From Streptomyces hokutonensis (GTDB taxonomy: Bacteria > Actinomycetota > Actinomycetes > Streptomycetales > Streptomycetaceae): DNA of 32,431 nt. The stretch spans positions 1 to 32,431 of the forward strand of contig NZ_BARG01000118.1 of the NCBI RefSeq assembly GCF_000376565.1, written 5' to 3'. Under the pieces are notes generated by a model. The model saw nothing but the letters and a program-made list of their open reading frames with translations, was not told the origin of the DNA and searched no databases. Each line of letters starts with the position of its first letter. Position 1 is the first letter of the stretch. Both the position numbers and the translations under genes were made by a program. This document shows, one piece after another, positions 23,915 to 31,089 of this stretch.

Positions 23915-23962
23915 TCACGGAACGTGAATCCCTTGCGAGACAGCATGATTGACGTTCCGTCA
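23915..23962. promoter_or_regulatory. Paired TGACGGAACGTCA-like sites in the 494-bp gene-free region
   Basis: TCACGGAACGTGAA (23915-23928) and TTGACGTTCCGTCA (23949-23962) are each near-palindromes and are inverted relative to each other (arms ACGGAACGT and ACGTTCCGT, 26 bp apart). The second one also contains the TGAC-N5-GTCA core of the shared operator but lacks its outer C and G. They are 100-150 bp upstream of the ATPase gene. The surrounding region 23814-24307 has no supportable gene on either strand. Confidence 0.45.
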
Positions 23963-24111
23963 CCCCAACAAGCGCTTCGGGCATATTCCAGCGCGAAGGA
24001 GTACGCGTGCGGGATACTGTGCGACGCTCGTTGCGGGGAGTCGAACAGGCAGGGGTGAAAGCCCGTTCTGCCATACGAACTGCGGAGCGCACCGCCCGAT
24101 CCGGAGCCGCC

Positions 24112-24182
24112 TCTCGGGCAACTCCGGCATGGCTCGTACCTTGAACCACTCGCATCCCACACAAGGTACCGGAGCCCCGAGA
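24112..24182. ncRNA. Candidate structured RNA or long terminator hairpin
   Basis: Three stacked helices close on each other: TCTCGG (24112-24117) with CCGAGA (24177-24182), GGCTC (24131-24135) with GAGCC (24172-24176), and GTACCTTG (24136-24143) with CAAGGTAC (24162-24169), with an 18-nt loop, a 13-nt bulge on the left and a 2-nt bulge on the right. The outer pair GGAG...CTCC may extend it. It lies in a gene-free stretch. It may be a small RNA of either strand, a 5' leader of the ATPase gene, or a terminator for the amidohydrolase operon ending at 24308. Confidence 0.45.
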
Positions 24183-24307
24183 CGACTCCGCGCCGTGACG
24201 AGTCACGCATAGGACACAACCCGATATCAACGCTGCGTGATTCCGCCGTGCCACGATCCGCGACACCGTTGTCGGAGCCGTTCCGGTCACCGCAGGCAGG
24301 CGCCCCA

Positions 24308-25201
24308 CTACACCGCTCCGCCCACCAGATCGGCCGCGAGCAGCTCCTCACTCTCCGTGTTCCCGCCGCCACGCTGGGCCCGCACCCATGCCCGCTTCAG
24401 ATGCAGATGGACCTCGGACTCCCAGGTGAAGCCCATCCCGCCATGCACCTGCAGACAGTCCCGGGCCCCGCGCACAGCGGCCTCGTCGGCCAGCAACCGG
24501 GCCGCCGCGATGTCCACCGGATCCCCGGTAACGGCCGCCGCGTACACGGCGGCCCGCGCCACCTCGACCCGCACCAGCAGCTGCGCGCACAGATGCTTGA
24601 CGGCCTGAAACGCCCCGATCGGCTGCCCGAACTGCTCCCGCGTCCGGGCGTGTTGCACCGCGAGCCCGCACACCCGCCCGGCCGTACCGAGTTGCTCGGC
24701 AGCGGTGAGCAGCACGGCGACAGGCTCGACACGCGCCGGCGCCGGCACCCGATGCAACGGCGTCAACGGATCCACCGACCGCAGCGCTACGGCCCCCTCG
24801 GCCCCCGGCAACACGACATCGGCCTCGTCCAGCCACTCCACGAGCCTGCCGTCGGCAGCGGCGACCACGGTCTCCCCGCCGGCGGCCCCTGGAACCACCC
24901 CGGCAGCAAGATGCGTGGCGATCAACGGCCCAGGCACCAGCGCCGCCCCGACCTCCTCAAACACCAACACGGCTTCGGGCAGCCCGAGTCCGGCGCCTCC
25001 GTCGGCTTCGGCCAACCGCAGGGAGAACACCCCAAGATCACCGAGGGCCCGCCAAAAACCCCGGTCCAGCAGAGGAGCTGCTTTTAGGGGCGCGGGGAAC
25101 TGCGCGACCCGCCACGACGGACCCGCACCCGACGAACGACCAATCACATCCCGCACAACAGCCTGCAACGCCCTTTGATCATCCGTAAGTTGAAAGCGCA
25201 T
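24308..25201 (-). CDS. Acyl-CoA dehydrogenase, smaller partner subunit, with an in-frame repeat
   Basis: ATG 25201 follows the stop of the previous gene by one base; the product has 297 residues. The N-terminus MRFQLTDDQRALQAVVRDVI is standard. Residues 24-39 (SGAGPSWRVAQFPAPL) are the translation of the interspersed repeat, read in frame, and standard sequence resumes at GFWRALGDLGVFSLRLAEADGG. The C-terminal domain has the FAD-contacting arginine in ARTREQFGQPI (185-195) and QVHGGMGFTWE (251-261). It lacks the FERG and YEGT glutamates, so it is probably the non-catalytic partner of the next dehydrogenase, as in FadE heterotetramers. It is 3' terminal in the amidohydrolase operon. Whether the inserted segment disturbs folding is unknown. 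Confidence 0.87.
   Translation of the reverse strand: MRFQLTDDQRALQAVVRDVIGRSSGAGPSWRVAQFPAPLKAAPLLDRGFWRALGDLGVFSLRLAEADGGAGLGLPEAVLVFEEVGAALVPGPLIATHLAAGVVPGAAGGETVVAAADGRLVEWLDEADVVLPGAEGAVALRSVDPLTPLHRVPAPARVEPVAVLLTAAEQLGTAGRVCGLAVQHARTREQFGQPIGAFQAVKHLCAQLLVRVEVARAAVYAAAVTGDPVDIAAARLLADEAAVRGARDCLQVHGGMGFTWESEVHLHLKRAWVRAQRGGGNTESEELLAADLVGGAV
25087..25132 (+). repeat. Streptomyces interspersed repeat, copy B, inside a coding region
   Basis: It matches copy A over nearly its whole length, including GGGGCGCGGGGAACTGCGCG at its start and ACCCGCACCCG near its end. Read on the minus strand it supplies residues 24-39 of the acyl-CoA dehydrogenase at 24308-25201. Confidence 0.85.
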
Positions 25202-25202
25202 G

Positions 25203-26336
25203 TCAGCGCCCCTTCGGCAATCCGAGAATCCGCTCGGCCACGATGTTCTGCTGAATCTGCGAGGTCCCCGCAGCGATCGTGTACGACAGCGACGACAGCC
25301 GATCGAGCACCCAAGGCCGCTCCAGATCCAGGGAGTCAGGCCCAAGCACATCCGCAGCGACGTCGTACAACTCCTGCCGCGCATGCGAGTACCGGAGTTT
25401 GAAGACCGACCCGCCCACACCTGGGACACCGCCGGAGGCCTCCGCCTCACTCACGTTCCACTGAGTCAGCCGCCACAACGCCCGGAACTCCGCGTTCAAC
25501 CGCCCCAGTTGCCGCCGCAGCACGGGATCGTCCCACCGCCCGTTCCGCCGCGCCTCGACCGCGAGTTCACCCAACACCCGCCGACAGGCGACGACCTCCC
25601 CCACAAAAGCCGTGCCGCGCTCGAAGGACAGCGTCACCATCGTCACGCGCCAGCCGTCGTTCTCGTCCCCCACCCGGTTGCCGACAGGCACCCGCACCTC
25701 GTCGAGGAACACCTCGGCGAACTCCGCGGACCCGGCGAGCGTCCGCAGCGGCCGTACGGTGATCCCCGCCGCGTCCATCGGCATGGCGAGCCAGCTGATC
25801 CCTCGATGCTTGGGCGCCGAAGGGTCCGTACGGACCAACAACTCGCACCAGTCGGCGACTTCGGCGTGCGAGGTCCAGATCTTGGAACCGGTCACCACGT
25901 AGTCGTCGCCGTCCCGCCACGCGCGCGTGCGCAACGACGCGAGGTCGGATCCGGCCTCGGGCTCGCTGAACCCCTGGCACCACACCTCGTCGCCGCGCAG
26001 CACGGGCGGCAGCCACCGCTCCCGCTGCTCGGCCGTGCCCTCGGCGGCTATCGTCGGCCCGGCGTGCAACAGCCCCACGAAATTGGCCCCCACGTAGGGC
26101 GCGCCCGCCTCCTCCGTCTCCTCCAGGAAGATCAGCCGGGTCGTCGGAGACGCGTCCCAGTGCACATCGCCGTACCCGGCGTCGTACAACATCCGCTGCC
26201 AGCCGAGGTCGTAGGCGCGCCTGCCCGGCCAGTCGTCCGGGGACGGCTTCGCGGGCAGGGTGGGGAGCACCTTGGCCAGCCACTCCCGCAGACGCGCCCG
26301 GTACTCGTCCTCCTCGGCCGTGTACGAGAGGTCCAT
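25203..26336 (-). CDS. Acyl-CoA dehydrogenase, catalytic subunit type
   Basis: The ATG at 26336 shares one base with the amidohydrolase stop (TAATG). The 377-residue protein has WCQGFSEPEAGSDLASLRTRA (119-139), TGSKIWTSHAEVADW, FERG with Glu239, and the C-terminal SYTIAAGTSQIQQNIVAERILGLP. The medium-chain glutamate is alanine here (AAGT), so Glu239 is the expected base. It has the length and signatures of the FadE26-like subunit of actinobacterial alpha2beta2 dehydrogenases, and its direct neighbour at 24308-25201 has those of the partner. Such pairs act on bulky acyl-CoA such as steroid side chains in mycobacteria, but the substrate here may differ. Confidence 0.9.
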   Translation of the reverse strand: MDLSYTAEEDEYRARLREWLAKVLPTLPAKPSPDDWPGRRAYDLGWQRMLYDAGYGDVHWDASPTTRLIFLEETEEAGAPYVGANFVGLLHAGPTIAAEGTAEQRERWLPPVLRGDEVWCQGFSEPEAGSDLASLRTRAWRDGDDYVVTGSKIWTSHAEVADWCELLVRTDPSAPKHRGISWLAMPMDAAGITVRPLRTLAGSAEFAEVFLDEVRVPVGNRVGDENDGWRVTMVTLSFERGTAFVGEVVACRRVLGELAVEARRNGRWDDPVLRRQLGRLNAEFRALWRLTQWNVSEAEASGGVPGVGGSVFKLRYSHARQELYDVAADVLGPDSLDLERPWVLDRLSSLSYTIAAGTSQIQQNIVAERILGLPKGR

Positions 26337-27532
26337 TACCGGTCGAGGTCCAGGCCCAGCATGCGGATCGCGTTGCCCCGCATGAGCTTGTAGACGGTCT
26401 CGTCGTCGAGGCCCTTGACGTGGTCGAGGGCGACCTCCTTCGTGTGCGGGAAGGTCGAGTCGACGTGCGGGTAGTCGGTCTCGAAGGTCGCGTTGTCCCG
26501 CCCCACCACGTCCAGCGAGGCGACCCCGTGCTTGTCGCGGAAGAAGCAGCAGAACATCTGGCGGTAGTAGTACGTGGACGGGGGGTCGGGGATGAGGTCC
26601 CGCACCCCGCCCCACGCGCGGTGCTCCTCCCACACGTCGTCGGCGCGCTCCAGGGCGTACGGGATCCAGCCCATCTGCCCTTCGCTGTAGGCGAGTTTGA
26701 GGGTCGGGAACTTCACCAGGACGCCGCTGAAGAGGAAGTCCATCATCGAGGCCATGGCGTTGTTGAAGGAGAGGGAGGCCTGGACGGCGGGGGGTGCGTC
26801 CGGGGATGCGGCGGGCATCTGGGAGCTGCTGCCGATGTGCATGTTGACGACCGTCCCCGTCTCCTGGCAGGCCGCGAAGAACGGGTCCCAGTAGCCGGAG
26901 TGGATGGACGGCAGCCCGAGGTAGGTGGGGATCTCGGAGAACGTCACCGCGCGGACACCGCGTGCCGCGTTGCGCTTGATCTCCTCGACCGCCAACTCGA
27001 CGTCCCACAAAGGGATCAGGCAGAGCGGGATGAGCCGGCCGCCGCTGTCGCCGCACCACTCCTCGACCATCCAGTCGTTGTAGGCGCGGACACAGGCGAG
27101 CGCGACCTCCTTGTCGTGCGCCTCGGCGAAGGTCTGGCCGCAGAAGCGCGGGAAGGTCGGGAAGCAGAGGGAGCCCTCGACATGGTTGAGGTCCATGTCC
27201 GCGAGCCGCGCCTTGGGGTCCCAGCAGCCGCGCCGCATCTGCTCGCGGGTGATGCCCTCCAGGGTCATCTCGTCGCGGTCGAAGCCGACGGCGGCGATGT
27301 TGCGCTTGTACGGGAACTTGAGGTCCTCGTAGATCCACCAGTCGGTGGGCGGGCCGTCCGGGTCCATCGTGATCTGGTATTTGCCCGCCACGTAGGCGAG
27401 TTCACCGATTCCGGCGGTGAGCGGCTGGGGGCCGCGCTCGCGGTACTTCGCCGGCAGCCAGGTCTCGAAGAGGTGCGCGGGTTCGATCACATGGTCGTCG
27501 ACGCTGATGATGCGGGGCAGTTCGGTGGTCAT
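26336..27532 (-). CDS. Amidohydrolase-family metalloenzyme (amidohydrolase 2 type)
   Basis: The 398-residue protein has the N-terminal metal-binding motif VDDHVIEP with Asp12, His14 and Glu17, the barrel-strand histidine NMHIGSS (His232), and the C-terminal FETDYPHVDSTFP with Asp353 and His356. This matches the amidohydrolase 2 superfamily that includes decarboxylases of aromatic and unsaturated acids as well as hydrolases, typically with one divalent metal. The reaction here is unknown. It leads an operon of at least three genes with two acyl-CoA dehydrogenases, with the operator copies 27561-27602 upstream, and is divergent from the acyl-CoA ligase. A 28-bp gap separates the start codon from the first operator. 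Confidence 0.9.
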   Translation of the reverse strand: MTTELPRIISVDDHVIEPAHLFETWLPAKYRERGPQPLTAGIGELAYVAGKYQITMDPDGPPTDWWIYEDLKFPYKRNIAAVGFDRDEMTLEGITREQMRRGCWDPKARLADMDLNHVEGSLCFPTFPRFCGQTFAEAHDKEVALACVRAYNDWMVEEWCGDSGGRLIPLCLIPLWDVELAVEEIKRNAARGVRAVTFSEIPTYLGLPSIHSGYWDPFFAACQETGTVVNMHIGSSSQMPAASPDAPPAVQASLSFNNAMASMMDFLFSGVLVKFPTLKLAYSEGQMGWIPYALERADDVWEEHRAWGGVRDLIPDPPSTYYYRQMFCCFFRDKHGVASLDVVGRDNATFETDYPHVDSTFPHTKEVALDHVKGLDDETVYKLMRGNAIRMLGLDLDR

Positions 27533-27560
27533 GGGTTCCCCTCCGCCGGACGGTACTTAT

Positions 27561-27575
27561 CTGATGACCCGTCAG
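27561..27575. promoter_or_regulatory. Operator CTGAT-N5-GTCAG, copy 7 (amidohydrolase/ligase)
   Basis: CTGAT-gaccc-GTCAG, with AT flanks making ATCTGAT...GTCAGAT, is nearly perfect. It lies between divergent start codons at 27532 and 27619. Confidence 0.75.
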
Positions 27576-27587
27576 ATAGCATGTCAC

Positions 27588-27602
27588 CTGACGAGTCGTC
27601 AG
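27588..27602. promoter_or_regulatory. Operator CTGAC-N5-GTCAG, copy 8 (amidohydrolase/ligase)
   Basis: CTGAC-gagtc-GTCAG has perfect arms. It is 27 bp from copy 7, centre to centre, and ends 16 bp before the ligase start codon. Confidence 0.75.
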
Positions 27603-27618
27603 CCAAGGAGGGGGCACC

Positions 27619-29160
27619 ATGAACGAGACGCCGCACTCCCTGAGTTCCGCCCGTACGCTGTGGGAACTGGTCGTCCGCCGCGCCGACTTGACCCCCGACC
27701 GGCCCGTTTTCCTCCAGGACGACCGCGCCCTGACCTTCGGCGAGTTGCGGGACCGCTCGGAGCGGGTGGCGGCGGGCCTCTACGGCATGGGCGTACGGTC
27801 CGGCACGGTCGTCGCCTGGCAGCTGCCCACCCGGATCGAGACCGCCCTGCTCTCCTTCGCGCTGGCCCGCCTGGGCGCCGTACAGACGCCGGTGATCCCC
27901 TTCTACCGCGACCGCGAAGTCGGCTTCGCGCTGCGGGAGTCGAAGGCGGAGTTCTTCGCGGTGCCGGGCACCTGGCGCGGCTTCGACCACACGGAGATGG
28001 CACGGCGGCTCGGCGCGCGGGGAGTCTTCGAGGCGTACGACGACGCCCAACTCCCTGACGGAGAGCCCTCCTTGCTCCCCGCGCCGCCCGCCGACGGCAC
28101 CTCGGTCCGCTGGATCTACTGGACCTCCGGCACCACCTCCGACCCCAAGGGCGTGCTGCACACGGACCGTTCGCTGATCGCGGGCGGCTCGTGCCTCGCG
28201 CACGCGCTGCGGCTGACGGCGGACGACGTGGGGTCGATGGCCTTCCCCTACGCGCACATCGCGGGGCCCGACTACACGGTGATGCTGCTGCTGTACGGCT
28301 TCCCTGCGGTGATGTTCGAGCAGTTCGCGCTGCCGAACGCGCTGGAGGGCTACCGCAAGCACGGGGTGACGGTGGCCGGCGGCTCGACCGCCTTCTACTC
28401 CATGTTCCTTGCCGAGCAGCGCAAGCAGCCCGACCAGAAGGTGATCCCCTCGCTACGGCTGCTCGCCGGCGGCGGGGCGCCCAAGCCGCCGGAGGTCTAC
28501 CACTCCGTCGTAAGGGAGATGGGAGTCCAGCTCACCCATGGCTACGGCATGACCGAGGTGCCGATGATCACCATGGGCGACCCGGAGGACACGACCGAGA
28601 ACCTCGCCACGACCGAGGGACGGCCGCCCGAGGGGATGGAGATCCGGATCGCGGAGGGCGGGGAGGTGCGGCTGCGCGGGGAGGCCGTGTGCCAGGGGTA
28701 CTTGGACCCCGCGCAGACGGCCGAGGCCTTCGACGCGGAGGGGTTTCTGCGGACCGGGGACCTGGGGACCGTGACCGACAGCGGGCATCTGATCCTCACC
28801 GGGCGGCTGAAGGACGTGATCATCCGCAAGGGGGAGAACATCTCCGCGAAGGAGATCGAGGATCTGCTGGCCGCGCATCCGGACGTCGGTGACGTGGCCG
28901 TGGTGGGGCTGCCGGACGCGGAGCGCGGGGAGCGGGTGTGCGCGGTGGTCGAACAGCCGCCGGGGGCCGGGGAGTTGACCTTGGCGGCCGTGACGGACCA
29001 TCTGCGCGCGGAAGGGCTGTCCGTGCACAAGCTGCCGGAGCAGCTGGAGATCGTGGACGCCCTTCCGCGCAACGAGACGCTGCGCAAGGTGCTCAAGTAC
29101 AAGCTGCGGGAGCGTTATTCGGATCCCGGGACGGATCCGCGACCTACTCAGGCACGGTGA
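27619..29160 (+). CDS. Acyl-CoA synthetase (AMP-forming, FadD-type)
   Basis: The ATG at 27619 follows the strong ribosome-binding site GGAGGGGG. The 513-residue protein has the ANL-family motifs in order: the phosphate-binding loop WTSGTTSDPKG (168-178), HGYGMTE (307-313), RTGDLGTV with Asp381, GRLKDVIIRKGENIS (395-409) and the C-terminal catalytic-lysine region PRNETLRKVLK (Lys490). It forms an acyl-AMP and then acyl-CoA from an organic acid, and should be the entry step for the pathway. It lacks a sequence that would tell chain or ring specificity. It is divergent from the amidohydrolase operon with two operators between. Its 3' end overlaps the EF-hand gene by 17 bp in convergent orientation. 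Confidence 0.92.
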   Translation: MNETPHSLSSARTLWELVVRRADLTPDRPVFLQDDRALTFGELRDRSERVAAGLYGMGVRSGTVVAWQLPTRIETALLSFALARLGAVQTPVIPFYRDREVGFALRESKAEFFAVPGTWRGFDHTEMARRLGARGVFEAYDDAQLPDGEPSLLPAPPADGTSVRWIYWTSGTTSDPKGVLHTDRSLIAGGSCLAHALRLTADDVGSMAFPYAHIAGPDYTVMLLLYGFPAVMFEQFALPNALEGYRKHGVTVAGGSTAFYSMFLAEQRKQPDQKVIPSLRLLAGGGAPKPPEVYHSVVREMGVQLTHGYGMTEVPMITMGDPEDTTENLATTEGRPPEGMEIRIAEGGEVRLRGEAVCQGYLDPAQTAEAFDAEGFLRTGDLGTVTDSGHLILTGRLKDVIIRKGENISAKEIEDLLAAHPDVGDVAVVGLPDAERGERVCAVVEQPPGAGELTLAAVTDHLRAEGLSVHKLPEQLEIVDALPRNETLRKVLKYKLRERYSDPGTDPRPTQAR

Positions 29161-29656
29161 AGTAGCGGGCGAAGGCGGAGACGATCTCCGCCTCGCCGAC
29201 CTTGCCGTCGCTGTCCGTGTCGAGGGCGTCGGCCGCCATGGCGGCGATGTCGTCGGGCACCCCGAGGGCCTTGAGGACGCGCACGGTGTCCGCGATGGTC
29301 GCCGAGCCGTCGCCGTCCGGGTCCGCGACATCGAGGGCCGCGTGCAGGAAGGGACGGCCGATCTCGGCGAAGCGCTCCGGGTTGTCGCGCAGCCGCTTGA
29401 CCGCGCCGCCCACGAACTCCTCCCGGCTGACCCGCTGGTCGCCGTCCCGGTCCGCGATGCCCGCCATGCCCTGCCAGAACGCCTCGGCGCCGATGTACAG
29501 GGCCTGGCCCTTGTCGGAGCGGGCCGCCGTGCCGAACTCCGCGAGCAGCGCCTTGGCCGCCGAGTTGAAGTCCTCGCGGTCGATGAAGCCGTTGCCGTCC
29601 TGGTCGAAGGTGGCGAACCGGGCGGCGATGCGTCGCTCGTACTCGGTGCTGACCAT
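29144..29656 (-). CDS. EF-hand calcium-binding protein (calerythrin-like, 4 hands)
   Basis: The 170-residue protein has four EF-hand loops: DQDGNGFIDRED (18-29), DRDGDQRVSREE (69-80), DPDGDGSATIAD (112-123) and DTDSDGKVGEAE (146-157). Loops 2 and 4 end in the usual Glu; loops 1 and 3 end in Asp, which still coordinates calcium, usually more weakly. This is the layout of the sarcoplasmic-calcium-binding-protein-like calerythrin and Streptomyces Cab proteins, cytoplasmic calcium buffers or sensors. No signal peptide is visible. It overlaps the ligase gene tail-to-tail by 17 bp, so transcription of both would make antisense 3' ends. Upstream 29657-29796 holds no gene. Confidence 0.92.
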   Translation of the reverse strand: MVSTEYERRIAARFATFDQDGNGFIDREDFNSAAKALLAEFGTAARSDKGQALYIGAEAFWQGMAGIADRDGDQRVSREEFVGGAVKRLRDNPERFAEIGRPFLHAALDVADPDGDGSATIADTVRVLKALGVPDDIAAMAADALDTDSDGKVGEAEIVSAFARYFTVPE

Positions 29657-29796
29657 GTCTTTCGGGCCGCCTTACTCATGTGGGGTGCGCTTGGCTGGAG
29701 CGTACGACGCCGGGGCGGGTCCGGGAGCCGAAAACGTCGCTTGTACCAAGACCGGGGAAATTCCGAAACAACGGCGTCACCCCGGAAACCGACGCG

Positions 29797-30186
29797 TCAC
29801 GCCGAGAGGGGATCCGCCTCCTCTTCGGGCTCCTCCTCTGTGGCCTCCATCACATCCGGGTAGACGTCGAAGAGGCGGCGCACCCCGAGGGCGCCGAGCA
29901 CCCGGTTGACGTGCGAACCGTCGACGGCGCCCTGGGCCGGCAGGATCAGCCGCAGATGCCCGTGGCAGGAGCGGATCAGCCGGCGGGCGGCGATCAGCAC
30001 CCCGACGCCGCTGGAGTCGCAGAACAGCACCTCGGAGAGGTCCACGACCAGGCTGTGGTGACCGTCCGCCACCACGTCGTGCACCCGCTGGCGCAGCACC
30101 GGCGAGGTCACCAGGTCGAGTTCGCCGGACACGAGGAGCACGGACCAGCCGCCGCGCTCGCCGTCGTTCACTTTGAAGGCCACCAT
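29797..30186 (-). CDS. STAS-domain anti-sigma factor antagonist
   Basis: The 129-residue protein has the STAS core (VLLVSGELDLVTSPVLRQRV, 16-35) and the phosphorylation-site segment VDLSEVLFCDSSGVGVLIAARRL (48-70), in which Ser58 or Ser59 is the expected target of an RsbW-like kinase. The C-terminus is strongly acidic (EATEEEPEEEADPLSA, 114-129). It should bind and sequester an anti-sigma factor when unphosphorylated. It is divergent from the ECF sigma gene, but ECF factors are usually not controlled by STAS proteins, so its partner is more likely an RsbW-like ATPase such as those scattered in the genome. GAAAGGCG precedes ATG 30186. Confidence 0.9.
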   Translation of the reverse strand: MVAFKVNDGERGGWSVLLVSGELDLVTSPVLRQRVHDVVADGHHSLVVDLSEVLFCDSSGVGVLIAARRLIRSCHGHLRLILPAQGAVDGSHVNRVLGALGVRRLFDVYPDVMEATEEEPEEEADPLSA

Positions 30187-30389
30187 CGCGCCTTTCGCTA
30201 GCCGGAACTCCCGGAAACCGTCCGGAAACGGAAGCCGTACCTACGCTTCCTTGCAGCGCGGCTGCCCAGCGGCCGTTCCCTGAAACACGGCAACAGAAAC
30301 GGAAACCGGTCCGAAGAGGCTTGTTTTAGTCGCCTTCGATCCTGTTCGATCAGTTGTGGACCGGGTAGGCACACGTCCGCTACCACCCG

Positions 30390-30424
30390 CGCCCCTTCGG
30401 GGGCGTGCGATTGCACGAAGGGGC
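30390..30424. promoter_or_regulatory. Overlapping alternative hairpins upstream of the sigma factor gene
   Basis: GCCCCTTCG (30391-30399) pairs with CGAAGGGGC (30416-30424), or alternatively CGCCCC with GGGGCG (30390-30405). Competing structures can attenuate transcription, but no promoter is mapped here. The 321-bp divergent region 30187-30507 holds no gene; it also has several CGGAAAC-like direct repeats (about 30200-30310). Confidence 0.35.
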
Positions 30425-30507
30425 GTGCGCTGTCCGGGGTGCCGACTACATTCGAGGAGACGGTGGGCGCACGCTTGACTTGGGCACGGACACGGTGAGG
30501 GGGCCGC

Positions 30508-31089
30508 ATGGCGACGAAGGACGCACCGCCCCGATGGGACCGCAAGATGCAGCAGCGGCTGGCCCGCGGCGAGGCGGCGGCCCTCGGTGAGCTCTACGAC
30601 CGCTTCGCCTCCCTCGTGCACGCCCTCGCCCACCGCGTCCTCGGCGACGAGCGCGCCGCCGACGGCATCACCCGCGAGGTCTTCGCCCACGTGTGGGAAC
30701 ACCCCGACGCCTACGACCCCAAGCAGGGCCCGCTGCGCTCCTGGGTGGCCGCGCTGACCGCCCGCCTCGCCGTGCAGCGGCTGCGCGCCACCGAGACCGC
30801 CGCGCTCGCCCAGGGCGGCCAGGGCTCCACGGAGGAACTGGAGCGCAAGGTCCGCCGCGCCTCCGTCGCCGCCCGCGCCGACTACATCGTCACGTCCATG
30901 CCCGCCCCGCTGCGGGCCGCCCTGGAGCTGGCCTACTTCCAGCGCCGCGACTACCGCCAGACCGCCGTCGACCTCGGCGTCACCGAGGACGAGGCCCGCC
31001 GCCGGCTGCGCCTGGGCCTCCAACTCCTGTCCACCGCCCACGACACCGGCGCACCGCCGGAACCAGCGGGACCGGGGGGTGCGGTGTGA
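30508..31089 (+). CDS. ECF-type RNA polymerase sigma factor
   Basis: The 193-residue protein has region 2 (AALGELYDRFASLVHALAHRVLGDERAADGITREVFAHVWEHP, including the -10 recognition helix) and region 4 (LRAALELAYFQRRDYRQTAVDLGVTEDEARRRLRLGLQLL), separated by a linker, and ends in a short Gly/Pro-rich tail. Region 3 is absent, which defines the ECF group. GAGGGGG lies about 8 bp before ATG 30508. Its stop overlaps the anti-sigma gene by GTGA, so the two are translationally coupled. The regulon it controls is not visible here, since the target promoters for such sigma factors are not recognisable without a known -35 motif. Autoregulation is usual in the family. Confidence 0.92.
   Translation: MATKDAPPRWDRKMQQRLARGEAAALGELYDRFASLVHALAHRVLGDERAADGITREVFAHVWEHPDAYDPKQGPLRSWVAALTARLAVQRLRATETAALAQGGQGSTEELERKVRRASVAARADYIVTSMPAPLRAALELAYFQRRDYRQTAVDLGVTEDEARRRLRLGLQLLSTAHDTGAPPEPAGPGGAV

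Noticed and set aside
24030..24090. Possible tRNA-like segment (GTCGAAC and surrounding)
   Set aside because: No acceptor stem or anticodon arm could be fitted on either strand.
23817..24308. Minus-strand open frame of 163 codons before the ATPase gene
   Set aside because: Low third-position GC for this genome, no domain, and it contains the inverted repeats and the helix-forming segment; treated as non-coding.
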